NCBI GenBank assembly: GCA_937915925.1
Contig: CALGGM010000049.1
Span: 1-22,075, forward strand
Reading direction: 5' to 3'
From: an uncultured Clostridia bacterium
Lineage (GTDB): Bacteria > Bacillota > Clostridia > Christensenellales > CAG-138
DNA length: 22,075 nucleotides
Shown: positions 8,187 to 14,202 of the stretch, piece after piece
How the letters are laid out: every line of letters starts with the position of its first letter
How positions within the stretch are numbered: the first letter of the stretch is position 1
Program-made: the position numbers and the translations under genes
The notes under the pieces: generated by a model
The model's database searches: none
The model's input: only the letters and a program-made list of their open reading frames with translations
What the model was told of the DNA's origin: nothing

Positions 8187-9028
8187 GCCCCTGTTTCCTC
8201 TTGAAAGATCCGCTCATAAGCGGTCCATACCGTTTCGAGCGTCCGTTCGTCCCGTCCGCCGACAGGAACGCCGTCCAACGTGATCGCGCGGCGCACGCCG
8301 AGCGTGCTTGAGCTGATCAGGATCTCATCCGCAGCCTTCAGCTCCTCGACCGTAAACGCCCGCTCCGTTACCGGAATGCCCGCTTGCTTCGCGATCGAAA
8401 GGAGGTAGCCGCGCGTCACGCCCGGGAGGATGTATTGATCCGTCGGATGCGTGAAAAGCGTGCCGTCCTTTACGATATGCACGTTCGTGTGCGAGCCCTC
8501 GGTCACGAACCCGTCGCGCACGAAGACCGCCTCGTCCGCGCCGCACGCATGCGCCCGCTCGCTTGCCAGCACGTTCGGGATCAGGTTCAGCGTCTTCACG
8601 TGGCACATGGCGTAGCGAACGTCGTCCGAAAGAATCAGCCGCATCGGGGATTTCAGGTTCGGCGCCTGCTTCGGCGTGACCGTAATGAGAAGGTTCGGCT
8701 TCGCGCCGTTTGTCGGAAACGCGTGCGTGCGCGGCGCAGTCGCGCGCGACGCCTGCCAGTACAGCGCGGCGCTTTGCTCGCCCGCCGCCTTAAGGCAGTC
8801 CGTCAGCGTTTTGATCAGCGCTTCCTTCGACATGTCAAACGGGATCGACAAAAGCGACAGGCTTCTGTAAAACCGGTCGATGTGCGGCACGAGCCCGAAC
8901 GGCTTTGTCCCGATCGCAAGGCACGCCTCATAAACGCCGTCGCCGAAATACACGGCGCGATCGTTGATCGGCACCGAGATCTCCTCCGGCCGTCCGATTG
9001 TTCCGTTATACCATCCGATCGCGGGCAT
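8183..9028 (-). CDS. dat: D-amino-acid aminotransferase (D-alanine transaminase)
   Basis: A 281-residue PLP-dependent class IV aminotransferase. The PLP lysine is Lys145 in CHVKTLNLIPN, the cofactor-binding Glu is Glu177 in FVTEGSHTNV, and LPGVTRG (201-207) supplies phosphate contacts. Residues APRTHAFP (98-105) carry the Arg-x-His carboxylate-binding pair characteristic of D-amino-acid transaminases rather than branched-chain aminotransferases. FGDGVYE (28-34) is also typical. It would interconvert D-alanine plus 2-oxoglutarate with pyruvate plus D-glutamate. GGAGGG lies 8 nt before the ATG. It is the first gene of the operon and overlaps the next by 4 nt. Placing a D-amino-acid producer ahead of a DltA-like ligase suggests it supplies or tunes the D-amino-acid pool for that ligase. 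Confidence 0.9.
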   Translation of the reverse strand: MPAIGWYNGTIGRPEEISVPINDRAVYFGDGVYEACLAIGTKPFGLVPHIDRFYRSLSLLSIPFDMSKEALIKTLTDCLKAAGEQSAALYWQASRATAPRTHAFPTNGAKPNLLITVTPKQAPNLKSPMRLILSDDVRYAMCHVKTLNLIPNVLASERAHACGADEAVFVRDGFVTEGSHTNVHIVKDGTLFTHPTDQYILPGVTRGYLLSIAKQAGIPVTERAFTVEELKAADEILISSSTLGVRRAITLDGVPVGGRDERTLETVWTAYERIFQEETGA

Positions 9029-9072
9029 TTCCGTTTTCCCTCCGTTGCTGAAAGCACATAGTCATTTAGTTT

Positions 9073-9101
9073 ATCATACCCCTTTTTCCCATCCCGTTCA
9101 A
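9073..9101 (-). promoter_or_regulatory. Sigma-A-type promoter of the dat/Dlt-like operon
   Basis: On the minus strand, TTGAAC (9101-9096) and TATGAT (9078-9073) are separated by exactly 17 bp. This implies a short 5' leader of about 35-40 nt before the dat start. No other comparable promoter was seen inside the tightly packed operon, so it probably drives all eight genes. Confidence 0.75.
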
Positions 9102-9104
9102 GTC

Positions 9105-9131
9105 AAAAGATGTAAAATTGTTGCATCTTTT
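9105..9131. promoter_or_regulatory. Inverted repeat just upstream of the dat promoter (possible operator)
   Basis: AAAAGATG (9105-9112) and CATCTTTT (9124-9131) form a perfect 8-bp inverted repeat with an 11-bp A/T-rich centre. It ends 3 bp upstream of the -35 box of the dat operon and lies between that promoter and the trkH terminator. Its position suits a regulator binding site. No G/C-rich stem plus T-run is present in the right direction, so it is not an obvious terminator. The regulator is unknown. Confidence 0.4.
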
Positions 9132-9150
9132 TGTCAGTCCCCTCCTTTTC

Positions 9151-9185
9151 AAAACAAAAAGCGCCTTCCCCGAAAGGGAAGACGC
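9151..9185 (-). terminator. Rho-independent terminator after trkH
   Basis: On the minus strand, GCGTCTTCCC and GGGAAGGCGC (9185-9161, one G-T pair) form a 10-bp stem with a TTTCG loop, followed by TTTTTGTTTT (9160-9151). It starts 15 bases after the trkH stop codon and separates trkAH from the dat operon. Confidence 0.9.
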
Positions 9186-9200
9186 AAGGTAAAAGCGGAA

Positions 9201-10679
9201 TCAGTTCTTCTTCCACGCCATGGGCGAGAAGAGGACGATCATCGGGAAGAGCTCAAGTCTGCCGGTCAGCATGTTGAACGTCAAAAGCATCTTAAGCGCC
9301 GGATGATAGAAGGCGTAGTTGCCCATGGGACCGACCAGTCCGAGACCCGGTCCGATGTTGTTGATGCACGCGAGCTCGGCGGTAAAGTTCGTCGCGAAGT
9401 CCGTTCCCGGCTGCAGGCTCAAAAGCAGCGTGGACGCGATGAAGATCGTAAGGTACAGCGCAAGGTACCCGAACGTGCTGCGCTGCAGCGAGCGGTCGAC
9501 GGGCTTTCCCTCGAGCCGCACGATCTGTACCGCGCGCGGGTGCAGCAGATGCCGGATCTCCGCCGCGCCGGACTTGATGCAGATCAGCACGCGGCTGACC
9601 TTGAAGCCGCCGCCCGTGGAGCCTGCGCACGCGCCGATGAACATGCACGAAACGAGGATCGTCTGCGAGAACACGGGCCAGTTATGCGCGAAGTCGACCG
9701 TGCCGTAGCCCGTCGACGAGATCAGCGACGCGACCTGGAACAGGGAGTTGCGGAACGTGTCGAACGCGCCGATCGCCGCGTTGTAGGTGTTGATCGAGAT
9801 CAGCACGATCGCGGAGAGCACGATCACGGCGTAGACGTGCAGCTCCTCGGACTTGAACGCGTCCTTCGCCTTGCCGATCAGAATGAAGTAGTACAGGTTG
9901 AAGTTGACGCCGAACAGCAGCATGAACACCGCCATCACGATATCGACATACGCGCTGTTGTAGTACGCGATGCCCGCGTTCTTGATCGCGAACCCGCCAG
10001 TTCCCGCGACGCCGAAGCTGTTGCACAGCGCGTCGAACACCGGCATGCCGCCCGCGATCAGCAGGATCGCAAGCAGCAGCGTCATCGCCGTATACACGCC
10101 GTAAAGGATCTTTGCGGTGTCGCGCATGCGCGGGACGAGCTTGCCCACGACGGGACCCGGGACCTCGGCGCGCATCAGGTGCATCGAGCGCTCCTCGCCC
10201 ATCGGCATGACCGCAAGGATGAACACCAGCACGCCCATGCCGCCGATCCAGTGGGAAAAGCTTCTCCAGAAGATGATGCAGTGCGGAAGCTGTTCGACCG
10301 CGGAAAGGATCGACGCGCCGGTCGTGGTAAGCCCCGACGCGATCTCAAAGAGGCAGTCCCAGAACGAGACGAACTCGCCGCCCGCGGCGTTCGGGAACAC
10401 GTTGCCGAGCAGGAAGAACGGGACCGCGCCGAACAGAGACATCAGCACCCACGCCGCCGCGACGGTCAGAAACCCTTCGCGCGCGTAGATCGCCGTGTTC
10501 TTCGGTTTTTTCCATCCGATCAGACCGAAAAGAAGCAGTACGCCGATCACCGGCAGAAAGCACAGCGCGGCGATCCCCGCCTCGCGATAGATCAATCCCA
10601 CGATGAACGAGGGCAGCATCAAAAGTCCCTCGACCGCGAGAATGCGGCTCAGCAGGAAAATGACCATGCGCCGGTTCAT
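9201..10679 (-). CDS. trkH: Potassium uptake transporter subunit TrkH
   Basis: A 492-residue multi-pass membrane protein of the TrkH/KtrB/HKT superfamily, the K+-translocating subunit. The four pore-loop filter segments are visible: TTTGA (118-122), GTGGF (226-230), SSTGYG (321-326) and NNIGPG (440-445), each with the central Gly. FSHWIGGMGVLVF (142-154) and GSTGGGFKVSR (353-363) are further family signatures. The start at 10679 overlaps the trkA stop by 4 nt (ATGA) and begins MNRRMVIFLLSRI. An in-frame start 129 bases further upstream would only add an Arg-rich shadow of trkA. It works with the TrkA gating protein encoded just upstream. Confidence 0.95.
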   Translation of the reverse strand: MNRRMVIFLLSRILAVEGLLMLPSFIVGLIYREAGIAALCFLPVIGVLLLFGLIGWKKPKNTAIYAREGFLTVAAAWVLMSLFGAVPFFLLGNVFPNAAGGEFVSFWDCLFEIASGLTTTGASILSAVEQLPHCIIFWRSFSHWIGGMGVLVFILAVMPMGEERSMHLMRAEVPGPVVGKLVPRMRDTAKILYGVYTAMTLLLAILLIAGGMPVFDALCNSFGVAGTGGFAIKNAGIAYYNSAYVDIVMAVFMLLFGVNFNLYYFILIGKAKDAFKSEELHVYAVIVLSAIVLISINTYNAAIGAFDTFRNSLFQVASLISSTGYGTVDFAHNWPVFSQTILVSCMFIGACAGSTGGGFKVSRVLICIKSGAAEIRHLLHPRAVQIVRLEGKPVDRSLQRSTFGYLALYLTIFIASTLLLSLQPGTDFATNFTAELACINNIGPGLGLVGPMGNYAFYHPALKMLLTFNMLTGRLELFPMIVLFSPMAWKKN

Positions 10680-12046
10680 CTTGCGTCCTCCATGATGTCG
10701 CCGAGATCGTTGAGCCGCCGCTGTTCGGTGACGACGAGCACGACGTCGCCCGGCTGGATGCTGTCCGCGCCGCCGGGAATGATCGCCTTGCCGTTCCTTA
10801 CGATGCACGCGATCAGGATGTGCTTTTTCGTCTTCAGATCCTTCAGCGGGATATTGAGCAGATTCCTGTTCTCCGGGCTTGCCAGAAACTCCAGCACCTC
10901 GATCGAACCGTCCGCGATCTTGTAAAGCCCGCGGATCTCGCCGTGATCGGCGCTCGCCTCGCGTGCGCGGACGTAACGCAGAATCTGGTTGGTCGCGATG
11001 CGCTTCGGTGAAATGACCGAATCGAGCGCCGTCGTCTTCACGAGACTTTCAAGCGATTCGTTGTTGACCTTTGCGATGACCTTCGAAACGTTGCGGTGCT
11101 TTGCGTACAGCGCGGAAAGCACGTTGCCCTCGTCGAGTCCGGTCAGCCCGATGAACGCGTCGACGCCGTCAAGCCCCTCCTCGAGCAGAAGCTCGTTGTC
11201 GGTGATATCGCCGTTCAAAATGACCGCGCCGGGCAGAAGCTCCGCGATATTGTGCGCGTTTTCCTTGTTGCGCTCGACGATCTTGACGGAAAGATTGCTC
11301 TTCAAAAGTTCCTGCGCCAGATAGTAGCTGATGCGTCCGCCGCCGCCGATGATGACCGAACGGACCGGGTTTGCGAGCACGCCCGCCTTGCGGAGCGCCT
11401 TTGCGACCTCTCTCGGGGCGCCGGTGACGTACAGCACGTCGCCGCCCGCAAGCGCAAAGCCTCCGGATGGGATCGTGTATTCGCCGTTGCGCTCGACTGC
11501 GCAGATCAGCACCTTTACGCCGAGCTTCTGCGGCAGCTCATACAGCGGAACGCCGTTTAATATGCTCTTTTCGGGCAGCTTCGATGTGACCAGCTCGACG
11601 TGTCCGCCCGCGAACAGCTCCACGTGCGTCGCCGCCGGAAACCGCAGCACGCGCGCGATCTCCTCCGCCGCCTGCCGGTCCGGATTGATCGTCATGGAAA
11701 GTCCGAGATCGTCCGAAATGCGGTACATATTGCCGGCGTATTCGGGATTGCGCACGCGCGCGATCGTATGCTTCGTGCCGATCTTGTGCGCGATGAGGCA
11801 CGCGAGCAGGTTCATTTCGTCGCTCTGCGTCAGCGCAAGCAGCAGATCCGCCTCTCTTGCGCCCGCTTCCTCAAGCACAGGGAACACCGCGCCGTTTCCG
11901 ACGTAGCCGATGACGTCCTGCGTGTTGCTGATCTGTTCGATGACCGCCTCGCTTCGGTCGATCACCGTGACCCGATGTCCCTCCGCCACAAGCTGTACCG
12001 CAAGCGACGTTCCCATCTTGCCGCAGCCGACAATCATTATCTGCAT
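10676..12046 (-). CDS. trkA: Potassium uptake regulatory subunit TrkA
   Basis: A 456-residue cytoplasmic protein with the full two-fold TrkA layout: RCK-N, RCK-C, RCK-N, RCK-C. The first Rossmann motif is MIVGCGKMGTSLA (4-16), with the acidic nucleotide-binding residue in VTVIDRSE. The second is VIIGGGGRISYYLAQELL (about 230-247), followed by VKIVERN. Between them and at the C-terminus are TrkA-C-like segments (GDVLYVTGAP and GDVVLVVTEQ). TrkA binds NAD(H)/nucleotides and gates TrkH. Length is normal for the two-domain form. Its start has GGAGG 9 nt upstream, and the gene is first in the trkA-trkH operon. Confidence 0.95.
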   Translation of the reverse strand: MQIMIVGCGKMGTSLAVQLVAEGHRVTVIDRSEAVIEQISNTQDVIGYVGNGAVFPVLEEAGAREADLLLALTQSDEMNLLACLIAHKIGTKHTIARVRNPEYAGNMYRISDDLGLSMTINPDRQAAEEIARVLRFPAATHVELFAGGHVELVTSKLPEKSILNGVPLYELPQKLGVKVLICAVERNGEYTIPSGGFALAGGDVLYVTGAPREVAKALRKAGVLANPVRSVIIGGGGRISYYLAQELLKSNLSVKIVERNKENAHNIAELLPGAVILNGDITDNELLLEEGLDGVDAFIGLTGLDEGNVLSALYAKHRNVSKVIAKVNNESLESLVKTTALDSVISPKRIATNQILRYVRAREASADHGEIRGLYKIADGSIEVLEFLASPENRNLLNIPLKDLKTKKHILIACIVRNGKAIIPGGADSIQPGDVVLVVTEQRRLNDLGDIMEDAR

Positions 12047-12085
12047 AAAAAGATCCTCCGCATTTGAATATGCAATATTTGGAAT

Positions 12086-12114
12086 AGTATATCAGATTTT
12101 TGTACGGAATGCAA
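12086..12114 (-). promoter_or_regulatory. Sigma-A-type promoter of trkA-trkH
   Basis: On the minus strand, TTGCAT (12114-12109) and TATACT (12091-12086) are separated by 17 bp. The leader to the trkA ATG is about 35 nt and ends in a GGAGG ribosome binding site. The promoter lies back to back with that of the lipoprotein gene on the plus strand. Confidence 0.8.
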
Positions 12115-12149
12115 GTTATCCCTTTTCCGTCCGTTTTCAGAATTAGGGC

Positions 12150-12178
12150 TTGTGATTCCCGAAAAAATATGCTATTAT
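12150..12178 (+). promoter_or_regulatory. Sigma-A-type promoter of the 12207 lipoprotein gene
   Basis: TTGTGA (12150-12155), a 17-bp spacer and TATTAT (12173-12178) precede an AAGGAG site (12195-12200) and the ATG at 12207. The -35 boxes of this promoter and the divergent trkA promoter are about 35 bp apart, so the two could influence each other. Confidence 0.7.
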
Positions 12179-12206
12179 GAATTGATTATCCGATAAGGAG
12201 CTTTCC

Positions 12207-12764
12207 ATGAAAAAACTGATTTCCCTAATGATGGCTTTCGTTCTCATGCTCGCAATTGTCGGCTGCGCATGCAATTCGACCTCCTCCGCGCAGACCGCGC
12301 GCGGCGAGCTTTCCGTCGCGTACGACAAGGCGGGCGCGGGCGATCTGCTTGCGTATTTTCAGGCGAACCAGGGCGTTGTCGTAACCGGCGTGCAGCTGGA
12401 CGAGAAGACCGATTACGCGAAGCTTTCCAAGACGGCTTCCGTCGCGCTTATAAAGGACGAGGCGGTCGCGGAGAAGCTGAAGGCGGCGGGCTGGACCGAA
12501 TCGCAGGACTGGACCGAAGCGCAGAAGGCAGCGAACGAAGGCATGTTCAACCTTACCGTGCTGATCGCGCCGGACGCGACCGACAGCAATAAGACCAACG
12601 CAAAGATTCTGATCGGCTGGCTCGCAGGCGACGCTGTGTACGAAACCAAGGTCACGACGGCGTCCGGCGGCTGCAGCTGTCAGCGCACCGAAACGGCGGT
12701 CAGGATCACGAGCGACGCGCCCGAGCTTTTCAAGACCGATCTCTTCGACGATCTCAAATCCTAA
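12207..12764 (+). CDS. Lipoprotein of unknown function
   Basis: A 185-residue predicted lipoprotein. The signal peptide (MKKLISLMMAFVLMLAIVGC) ends in lipobox A-I-V-G-C with Cys20. The mature domain contains AGAGDLLAYFQANQ, VALIKDEAVAEKLKAAGW and an unusual Cys-Ser-Cys near the C-terminus (GGCSCQRTE, Cys156/Cys158). The VALIKDEAVAEKL segment faintly recalls substrate-binding proteins of ABC transporters, but the protein is too short for a complete one and no transporter genes adjoin it. I do not recognise the family. It is monocistronic, with its own promoter and terminator, and divergent from trkA. Codon use resembles its neighbours, giving no sign of recent transfer. Confidence 0.8.
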   Translation: MKKLISLMMAFVLMLAIVGCACNSTSSAQTARGELSVAYDKAGAGDLLAYFQANQGVVVTGVQLDEKTDYAKLSKTASVALIKDEAVAEKLKAAGWTESQDWTEAQKAANEGMFNLTVLIAPDATDSNKTNAKILIGWLAGDAVYETKVTTASGGCSCQRTETAVRITSDAPELFKTDLFDDLKS

Positions 12765-12783
12765 AACGATCAAACAAACAAAC

Positions 12784-12811
12784 TCCCGGAGCGCATCCGG
12801 GATTCTTTTTT
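12784..12811 (+). terminator. Rho-independent terminator after the 12207 lipoprotein gene
   Basis: TCCCGGA (12784-12790) and TCCGGGA (12796-12802) form a 7-bp stem with a GCGCA loop, followed by TTCTTTTTT. It begins 19 bases after the stop codon. Confidence 0.85.
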
Positions 12812-13072
12812 CAGACTGTTGTAAAAGGGGTCAGACCGTTTGCGGCGAGATGATTCAAATGAATACTTGCAGGATGAAAGGGCGCAGAACGCCCTTTCTT
12901 TCTATTATTTCGCCACAAACTATCCGTGTTTTCTTAACCACTCCGCTTCGCTCCGTTACAGAGGTGACGTCGCACGCTTCCCGCGCGTCGCCATCTTCGG
13001 TCGCATACGTTAGTATAGCTCCATCGCGAAAACACGAATTCTACCTCCCTTCCCAACAGTCTGTTGTTGAAC
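12812..13072. other. Intergenic stretch between the lipoprotein gene and phzF, with small repeats
   Basis: With the terminator before it, this makes a 308-base gene-free gap. It holds a direct repeat TCAGACTGTT / TCAGACCGTT (12811-12820, 12831-12840), a terminator-like hairpin at 12876-12898, a widely spaced 9-bp inverted repeat CGTGTTTTC (12925-12933) / GAAAACACG (13028-13036), and a short palindrome CAACAG-T-CTGTTG (13054-13066) just past the phzF stop. The short reading frames here lack family resemblance and were not accepted as genes. The inverted repeat could mark an intergenic repeat element of about 112 bp. Confidence 0.6.
12876..12909 (+). terminator. Second terminator-like hairpin, plus strand
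   Basis: GAAAGGGCG (12876-12884) and CGCCCTTTC (12890-12898) form a perfect 9-bp stem with a CAGAA loop. On the plus strand it is followed by the T-rich tail TTTCTATTATTT. It may back up the first terminator. In the minus direction there is no T run, although the hairpin could still slow transcription arriving from phzF. Confidence 0.65.
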
Positions 13073-13849
13073 TTACAGAAAAAGTTCGGAAACGGCGAAC
13101 AGCACCGCTTTTCCGCGAAGCGCGATGCGCCCGTTTCCCAAAGGCTCGCAAATAAGCTCGCCGCCGCGGGGCGAAGCCTGATAAGCGCGGATGACCTTCT
13201 TTTGAAGCGTCCTCGCCCAGTAATCCGCGATCTGACAGTGCGCCGATCCGCAGACCGGATCCTCCGGAACGGCGGTCTCCGGCGTGAAGCTTCGGGACAC
13301 GCAGTCATAGTCCGCACCCTGCGCCGTGGCGTTCCAGATGCGCCCGGGCAGCTGTCCTAAAAGCGCGTAGTCCGGACTAAGGTTTCGCACGACGGTCTCG
13401 TTTTCGAAAACGCAGTTGAGGTCGAGCCCCATGATCGCCTTTTTCGGTCTTGCGCCGAACGCGCGTTCCATGGCGTCGGTGACCGGGATTTCCTTTAGCG
13501 CATACGTCGGAAAGTTCAGTTCAAAAAGCTCGCCTTTGCGCCGAACCGAAAGGTCGCCGCTGACCGAAGCATAGCGCACCTCGTCCGCGTCCGGCTCGTA
13601 AAAGGACAGGATCACGAACGACGCCGCAAGCGTCGCGTGTCCGCAAAGCTCCTCCTCCATGCTCGGCGTGAACCAGCGAATGCGGTACCGCTCCCCCTCC
13701 TTCACCAGAAACGCGGTCTCGGCAAGGTTGTTCTCCGCCGCGATCGCCTGCATGGTTTCATCCGGGAGCCACGCGTCCAGCACGCAAACCGCCGCGGGAT
13801 TGCCGTGAAAAGGCTTATCGGTAAATGCGTCGACGATGTATTGCTTCAT
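13073..13849 (-). CDS. PhzF family isomerase/epimerase
   Basis: A 258-residue protein with the two-fold PhzF (diaminopimelate epimerase-like) architecture. The N-terminus MKQYIVDAFTDKPFHGNPAA is a strong family signature, followed by AAENNLAETAFL (38-49) with the catalytic Glu44, EEELCGHATLAAS and EDPVCGSAHC in the second half. The start at 13849 has GGAGG 7 nt upstream. The reading frame stays open about 300 bases further, but that extension only translates the repeat-filled gap and was rejected. Housekeeping PhzF-like proteins are common in Firmicutes and mostly lack an assigned substrate, and there are no phenazine genes nearby. It lies downstream of rsmG across a repeat-rich gap, so co-transcription with mnmG-rsmG is possible but unproven. 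Confidence 0.9.
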   Translation of the reverse strand: MKQYIVDAFTDKPFHGNPAAVCVLDAWLPDETMQAIAAENNLAETAFLVKEGERYRIRWFTPSMEEELCGHATLAASFVILSFYEPDADEVRYASVSGDLSVRRKGELFELNFPTYALKEIPVTDAMERAFGARPKKAIMGLDLNCVFENETVVRNLSPDYALLGQLPGRIWNATAQGADYDCVSRSFTPETAVPEDPVCGSAHCQIADYWARTLQKKVIRAYQASPRGGELICEPLGNGRIALRGKAVLFAVSELFL

Positions 13850-13878
13850 ATCATTCCTCCGTTCATCCCGGCATAAGC

Positions 13879-13897
13879 GGACGGGCAATGCCCGTCC
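13879..13897. repeat. Short perfect hairpin repeat
   Basis: GGACGGG and CCCGTCC form a 7-bp stem around CAATG; the outer pairing extends to 9 bp with a single-base centre. There is no T run on either side, so it is not a typical terminator. Sequences of this GGACGGGCA-A-TGCCCGTCC form resemble small dispersed intergenic palindromes of GC-rich Clostridia, which is from memory and needs a genome search. Confidence 0.6.
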
Positions 13898-13951
13898 CTG
13901 CCGCGCTTTCCATTCCTGTTCCGCAGGGAACAGTGCAATGACCGTTGCCGC

Positions 13952-13999
13952 CTTACAGCGGCTTCTTCGAAGGCAGTCCCGCCTTGCGCGGGTAGGTCG
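13952..13999. repeat. 48-bp direct repeat, copy 1 (orphan copy of the rsmG 3' end)
   Basis: Identical over 48 bases to 14155-14202. On the minus strand it carries the codons for TYPRKAGLPSKKPL plus a stop, which is the conserved C-terminus of RsmG, but here it is cut off from the gene. Bases on either side do not match those around copy 2, so the identity stops abruptly at both ends. Confidence 0.9.
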
Positions 14000-14013
14000 C
14001 TCTTCCCCCTTGC

Positions 14014-14133
14014 CTCCCTTGTGTAAAGGGAGGTGGGTGAGCGAAGCGAACCCGGAGGGATTGTTGGTTGTTTGAATCCGTGTCTTACAATCCCTCAGCC
14101 GCCTGCGGCGGCAGCTCCCTTTGCACAAGGGAG
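14014..14133. mobile_element. MITE-like palindromic element, about 120 bp
   Basis: The ends are 22-bp imperfect inverted repeats: CTCCCTTGTGTAAAGGGAGG.. (14014-14035) against the reverse complement of 14112-14133, with 2 mismatches. Each arm is itself palindromic (CTCCCTT..AAGGGAG). An inner perfect 10-bp inverted repeat is GAGGGATTGT (14055-14064) / ACAATCCCTC (14087-14096). The whole element could fold into one long nested hairpin. It has no coding capacity, so any movement would need a transposase elsewhere. It matches my recollection of dispersed intergenic palindromes in Oscillospiraceae-like genomes; copy number cannot be tested here. Confidence 0.7.
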
Positions 14134-14154
14134 CCTCCATTCGTGCCATCTTTA

Positions 14155-14202
14155 CTTACAGCGGCTTCTTCGAAGGCAGTCCCGCCTTGCGCGGGTAGGT
14201 CG
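14155..14202. repeat. 48-bp direct repeat, copy 2 (3' end of rsmG)
   Basis: This copy is the real C-terminal coding end of rsmG, including its stop codon and one base beyond. Together with copy 1 it brackets a 155-bp insert (14000-14154) that contains the MITE-like element. Confidence 0.9.

Larger units (their letters stand above)
13850..14154. other. Repeat-mosaic intergenic region between phzF and rsmG
   Basis: This 305-base gap has no credible gene. It contains a perfect hairpin GGACGGG-CAATG-CCCGTCC (13879-13897), a second hairpin CTGTTCC-N4-GGAACAG (13916-13933), one copy of a 48-bp direct repeat (13952-13999) and a MITE-like palindromic element (14014-14133). The last about 20 bases before the phzF ATG carry its ribosome binding site. 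No convincing promoter for phzF was found here. Confidence 0.8.

Noticed and set aside
8964..10925. 653-codon open frame on the plus strand opposite trkH
   Set aside because: Arg/His/Asp/Gln-rich translation with no family motif, lying antisense to the clear trkH gene. This is the typical GC-rich shadow frame.
12938..13036. Short minus-strand frame starting GTG after a GGGAGGT site downstream of phzF
   Set aside because: About 33 residues, Arg-rich, no hydrophobic or toxin-like pattern, and it coincides with a probable repeat element.
14014..14133. Possible rsmG terminator or CRISPR-like repeat
   Set aside because: The nested palindrome has no T run and only one unit; the structure fits a MITE-like element better.
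13850..14149. About 100-residue N-terminal extension of the PhzF protein
   Set aside because: It would translate the repeat-filled gap; the PhzF fold begins exactly at the ATG at 13849, which has its own GGAGG site.
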